Shown piece after piece: positions 53,823 through 56,984 of a stretch of 56,984 bases of DNA. The first letter of the stretch is position 1, and every line of letters starts with the position of its first letter. The stretch spans positions 1-56,984 of the forward strand of contig NZ_CALUCS010000014.1 in NCBI RefSeq assembly GCF_943914615.1, in the 5' to 3' direction. The DNA comes from an uncultured Corynebacterium sp. (GTDB lineage: Bacteria > Actinomycetota > Actinomycetes > Mycobacteriales > Mycobacteriaceae). A program made the position numbers and the translations under genes. The notes beneath the pieces are model-generated. The model searched no databases. It saw nothing but the letters and a program-made list of their open reading frames with translations, and was not told the DNA's origin.

Positions 53823-54128
53823 ATGTCTGGCGCTACGTATTATGCGTTCCGCGATTCGGCGGCAGATTCCACAAAGGGCGATATCAACACGGTGATGGGC
53901 GATATCGCGAATACTTTGGAGGATATTGACAACTCAATTGAAGATCTTCGTGGGGGCTGGGAGGCCACTGAGGCTGATGCGTACTACGAGATCATCACCA
54001 AGTGGAAAGAAGGCGCCACCAACCTGAAGGACGTCCTCGCGGATGTCCAAGATGCCTTACAAAACATGAAAGATGGCAATACACAGCTTCGCGAAGGAAT
54101 TGCCAAAGTGCTCGATGAAACCAGTTAG
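53823..54128 (+). CDS. WXG100-family protein with WEA turn
   Basis: A 101-residue helical hairpin protein and clear paralogue of the product of 54674-54967: without gaps, about 27 of 63 central residues are identical by eye (for example DST.GD.N.VM, NLK, KW). The turn reads GGWEATEA, so the Gly of the WXG motif is replaced by Ala. Probably forms a heterodimer with the product of 53502 and is a substrate or component of the ESX system. Confidence 0.75.
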   Translation: MSGATYYAFRDSAADSTKGDINTVMGDIANTLEDIDNSIEDLRGGWEATEADAYYEIITKWKEGATNLKDVLADVQDALQNMKDGNTQLREGIAKVLDETS

Positions 54129-54289
54129 CTCGGCTAGCTAATGTCACGCGCAGGGTGCATGCGGGTGAAGGTCGGAAATCTTCTCTCGCGTTTGTTCTTT
54201 CCAGCACCGATCTAACTGCGCACCAACCTGTACAAGTTTTTCACCACTATTGACGAGCCCGTGTTGTCGGACTCGCACAAGGAGTAATC

Positions 54290-54625
54290 ATGGGTAGCGA
54301 ACACCTTTCCGTTGAACACAGTGCCGTTTCTGGTCACGTATCTTCTCTGCAGACCAACCACCAGAACCTGATGGACCAGTCTTCCAAGTTCTTGGAAGCT
54401 TTGGAGCCGTTGAAGGGATCCTGGAAGGGTTCCTCTGTTGGCGCTTGGGACAATATGACTCAGGCATGGTCGGACAACATGGATCAGGTTAAGCAGGCTC
54501 TGGAGGAGCTGACTGGTCGCGTTGATGAAGCTGGTAAGTCCTACCAGTCGGGTGAGGAAGAGCAGACCAGCGCGCTGCAGCAAAAGTTCGCCGGCATGAA
54601 TTTCCAGCAGGGCAACATTCTCTAA
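54290..54625 (+). CDS. WXG100 protein (EsxB-like)
   Basis: A 111-residue helical hairpin with a true WXG turn (GSWKGSS, near residue 45) and a C-terminal YxxxE signal (YQSGE, near 86), the export signal read by EccC. It starts MGSEHLSVEHSAV and has a polar, helix-rich tail. With the next gene it forms the usual Esx pair. A 161-base gap before it may hold its own promoter; AAGGAG lies six bases before the ATG. Confidence 0.88.
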   Translation: MGSEHLSVEHSAVSGHVSSLQTNHQNLMDQSSKFLEALEPLKGSWKGSSVGAWDNMTQAWSDNMDQVKQALEELTGRVDEAGKSYQSGEEEQTSALQQKFAGMNFQQGNIL

Positions 54626-54673
54626 CCAACCACCGTCACCACATCTTCATTCGTAGAAAGGTTAACGTCCACC

Positions 54674-54967
54674 ATGGCTGTGTACGCGTACAACAATTCC
54701 GATGCTGAGTCCACTTCTGGCGATCTCAATGGCGTAATGAACCAGATCGAGTCCACCCTGTCGGAGATGGATTCTGATATCCGCAAGCTGGCTTCCAGCT
54801 GGGAAGGCTCCGAGCAGGAGGAATACTCCCAGGTTCATGGTAAGTGGTCTTCCGCTGCGCATAACCTGAAGGAAATTCTGGGCCAGATTCGTGGCGCGCT
54901 GGATGAAAACACCCAGTCCGTCGCTGAGACTCGTGGCCGCGCTTCCCAAGCTATCGCTGGTTCCTAA
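54674..54967 (+). CDS. WXG100 protein (EsxA-like)
   Basis: A 97-residue WXG100 protein with SSWEGSEQ at the turn (near residue 43). Partner of the product of 54290, 48 bases upstream, and paralogue of 53823-54128. It lacks a clear YxxxD/E signal, so the signal of the pair would come from its partner. Good AGAAAGG site. A hairpin directly follows the stop. Confidence 0.88.
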   Translation: MAVYAYNNSDAESTSGDLNGVMNQIESTLSEMDSDIRKLASSWEGSEQEEYSQVHGKWSSAAHNLKEILGQIRGALDENTQSVAETRGRASQAIAGS

Positions 54968-54969
54968 TT

Positions 54970-54988
54970 GGGCTAGATTCTCTAGCCC
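54970..54988 (+). terminator. terminator-like hairpin after the Esx pair
   Basis: GGGCTAGA-TTC-TCTAGCCC, 8 base pairs, followed by a C/T-rich stretch rather than a clean T run. May allow partial read-through to the Rhs gene. Confidence 0.5.
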
Positions 54989-55060
54989 TCTCCTTCCCCT
55001 CTCCTTCGATTCCCCCTTCGTTTCTTCATCTGACCAAAGACCAGAGGATCTTAGCCCGCC

Positions 55061-56984
55061 ATGCCAGAACTATTGCTTGCCCCGTTCTTCGTCTACAAAG
55101 GTAAGAACTTCCACATTGGTGGAAACGTTGGAGCCGTTGGGGAAACGGCGCGTCGTTATTCTACTTTCGGCAATCAAGCAACGACCGCGGCGTCCGCAAT
55201 GCGGTCTATCAACGACGGCGGGTTCGAGGGCTCTGAGGGCGACCGATACAAGGAACTCCTGAATGCTGACTTCCCTAGTCATCTAGATATTACTGGCGAG
55301 TCTCACTCAGGTGTTGGCCGCGCCGTCCACCTTTACGAGTTGGCGCTGAAAACTGCTCAAACGGAAATGGGAGCTCTTGAAGTGCCAGCTCGGGCTACCC
55401 ATGCTGACTATCAGGCCGCTGTTACCGCCTTGAACTCGGCTGAGGTTAACGCGGCTCGCGCGCGAGTAACGGCGACGGCTGCAACCGCCACCGCCGTAAG
55501 CACTTCGATGATTCCGGGTGTGGGTGCCGCGACTGCCTCCGCAGCCGTTTCTGCAGAAGCTGATGCGCAGACGGCGCAGACTGCCATGGAAGCAGCACGC
55601 CTCCACTTTGAGGAGGTTAAGACTGTTTGGCTGGGGCATATTTCGACCTCTGATGCGATTAAGACCACCTTGGGCGAAGAGGTTGATTCCGCCGTAGGTC
55701 TGATCGCGGCCCAGGCTAAAGCGGACTTTGATGACAATCCGAACATGCTGGAGCGCGCATGGCAGAAGACCAAGGATTGGGTGTCTGATCATGCTGACGT
55801 TCTCGCCGCTATTTCTGACATCATGCAGATTGTCGGTTCCGTTTTGCTTCTTGTTCCTGGCCTTCAAGCAATCGGCGCCGGACTGTTGATTGCCGGAATT
55901 GGGCTGAAGGCTTTGCTTGCAGCAACGGGTAATGCGTCGTGGGGCGAGGTGCTTTTCGATGTAGCGACATCGTTGCCGTTTGCCGGTATAGCCAAACTTG
56001 CGAAAGCAGGAAAGCTTGGCAACACCGTTGCCAAGGCAACTCACGGCATGGGCAGGGCAGCGTCCGCTGTTAAAACGGCGGCATCGAAGGCTGGTAAGGG
56101 ACCCGTTGATCAGCTATCTCGAGGTTTTAAAAAGATCTGTGCAGGCGATCCAATCGACATGGCTACGGGCCACATGGTCGATTTCACCCAAGACATCAAC
56201 ATCCCTGGCACCTTGCCGCTGATCATCGACCGAAATGCTAATTCTGCGCACGAGTTGGGACGAGCTTTGGGCTCGAGGTGGGTCTCGCGCATGGATGTGC
56301 ATATTGAGATCTTGGATGACGAAGTCCTCATGGTCTCCCCCGATGGTGCGTTGTTGACGTTCCCGCCAGCCCCAATGGACGGATCCGAGGTTCGCGCGGA
56401 CGGCCGCGCGTGGCTACTTTCCTTTGCAGATGGTGCCTACCGTGTGCGCAATGTCGCAGAAGGAATCACCTACGTATTTTCTGTTTCTGGTGACGGGAGC
56501 TACGTCACTACATCGGGTGTGGAGGACCGCTCCCCTGCAGCTGGTGGACACTCGGCTGGCGCGGGATTGCGTACGGGCTCTTTCGCCGCTGATCTTGGTC
56601 TCGGCTTCACCGTTGGTGTGACGGCGTTGGTTCATCACACCGGCGCGGCCATTACGTACTCGTGGGATCAGGCAACTGGCCAGATGCGAGACATCACACG
56701 CAGCGATGGAACTCACTTGTCTTTGGTCTGGGATCACGCTACGAACCGTGTGGCTTCTGTCTGGGTTGACAACCAGCAGACTCACCCTGACGAAGCGCCT
56801 CAGCGGCTAATCTCTTATGAATACGACGCTGCCGGTCAGCTCATTCGCGTGGTGAACTCCCATGCTGGTGTGTTGAGCTACTTCTACGATGAGCACGGCC
56901 GTTTTTCTGGTTGGCGTGACCGGAATGGTGCTGCGTATCACTACCGCTACGATGACCACGGCCGCGTCACCGCCCAAGTCGGCA
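55061..56984 (+). CDS. Rhs-repeat protein, probable T7SS-exported polymorphic toxin (partial)
   Basis: The frame is open from ATG 55061 to the window edge (641 codons) and continues beyond. Residues about 1-150 are helical and Ala-rich, starting MPELLLAPFFVYKGKNFHIG, and resemble the putative T7SS-signal domain of actinobacterial toxins; a hydrophobic stretch (SVLLLVPGLQAIGAGLLIA) lies near 255-285. From about residue 360 a DUF6531-type start (CAGDPIDMATGHMVDF, then PLIIDRNANS) leads into the beta shell, and YD repeats begin about 585: YEYDAAGQLIRV, YFYDEHGRF, YRYDDHGRV. A toxin domain and an immunity gene would lie to the right, outside the window. An AGAGGA site is 12 bases from the ATG. 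Confidence 0.85.
   Translation, partial: MPELLLAPFFVYKGKNFHIGGNVGAVGETARRYSTFGNQATTAASAMRSINDGGFEGSEGDRYKELLNADFPSHLDITGESHSGVGRAVHLYELALKTAQTEMGALEVPARATHADYQAAVTALNSAEVNAARARVTATAATATAVSTSMIPGVGAATASAAVSAEADAQTAQTAMEAARLHFEEVKTVWLGHISTSDAIKTTLGEEVDSAVGLIAAQAKADFDDNPNMLERAWQKTKDWVSDHADVLAAISDIMQIVGSVLLLVPGLQAIGAGLLIAGIGLKALLAATGNASWGEVLFDVATSLPFAGIAKLAKAGKLGNTVAKATHGMGRAASAVKTAASKAGKGPVDQLSRGFKKICAGDPIDMATGHMVDFTQDINIPGTLPLIIDRNANSAHELGRALGSRWVSRMDVHIEILDDEVLMVSPDGALLTFPPAPMDGSEVRADGRAWLLSFADGAYRVRNVAEGITYVFSVSGDGSYVTTSGVEDRSPAAGGHSAGAGLRTGSFAADLGLGFTVGVTALVHHTGAAITYSWDQATGQMRDITRSDGTHLSLVWDHATNRVASVWVDNQQTHPDEAPQRLISYEYDAAGQLIRVVNSHAGVLSYFYDEHGRFSGWRDRNGAAYHYRYDDHGRVTAQVG

Noticed and set aside
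54125..54141. TTAGCT/AGCTAA hairpin after the first WXG100 pair
   Set aside because: Short stem with no T run; too weak to call a terminator.

Overview
The window looks like a chromosomal segment of a high-GC, mycolic-acid-type actinobacterium, most probably a Corynebacterium. The reasons are the argCJBDFRGH order, the tyrS gene next to an rRNA leader, the fadA2 / fabG4 / htdX-type trio, an ESX (type VII) secretion locus, a DUF4185 arabinan-hydrolase-like protein, and many genes with a -10 hexamer only 6 to 8 bases before the ATG. The species cannot be fixed from the sequence alone. No insertion sequence, CRISPR array or tRNA gene was seen.

Layout. 1-565: leader and probable promoter of an rRNA operon read leftwards out of the window. 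573-2078: tyrS and a Trm112-like gene. 2127-6171: a three-gene leftward cluster of two substrate-binding/von Willebrand A proteins with an XpaC-like membrane protein between them; the first half is clearly AT-richer than its surroundings. 6272-12449: TPP riboswitch and thiC-thiE-thiO-thiS-thiG-thiF, the pyrimidine and thiazole branches of thiamine synthesis. 12462-21111: leftward argC-argJ-argB-argD-argF-argR-argG-argH, complete from N-acetylglutamyl phosphate to arginine, with two ARG-box-like sites before argC. 21175-27181: leftward pheS-pheT, an rRNA methyltransferase, and infC-rpmI-rplT, with infC apparently starting at ATT. 27559-42808: housekeeping and envelope genes: DUF2339 membrane protein, uvrA, a metallo-beta-lactamase-fold hydrolase, a DoxX-like protein, a HelD-type helicase, a universal stress protein, uvrB, a DUF218 exported protein, coaE, a small exported protein and a DUF4185 protein.

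42861-46698: divergent thiolase (fadA2-like) and fabG4-htdX-like genes, together a fatty-acyl chain synthesis or degradation module, separated by a perfect inverted repeat. 46839-56984: type VII secretion locus with divergent eccD and eccC, two unknown small genes, WXG100-type proteins in what looks like a duplicated pair arrangement, and the first 641 codons of an Rhs-repeat protein that runs off the window. The last is the best candidate for a less-described system: a putative T7SS-exported polymorphic toxin.

A further observation that crosses gene boundaries is a dispersed 12-base motif, CTTNGTGACGCC, found six times between 566 and 27746.
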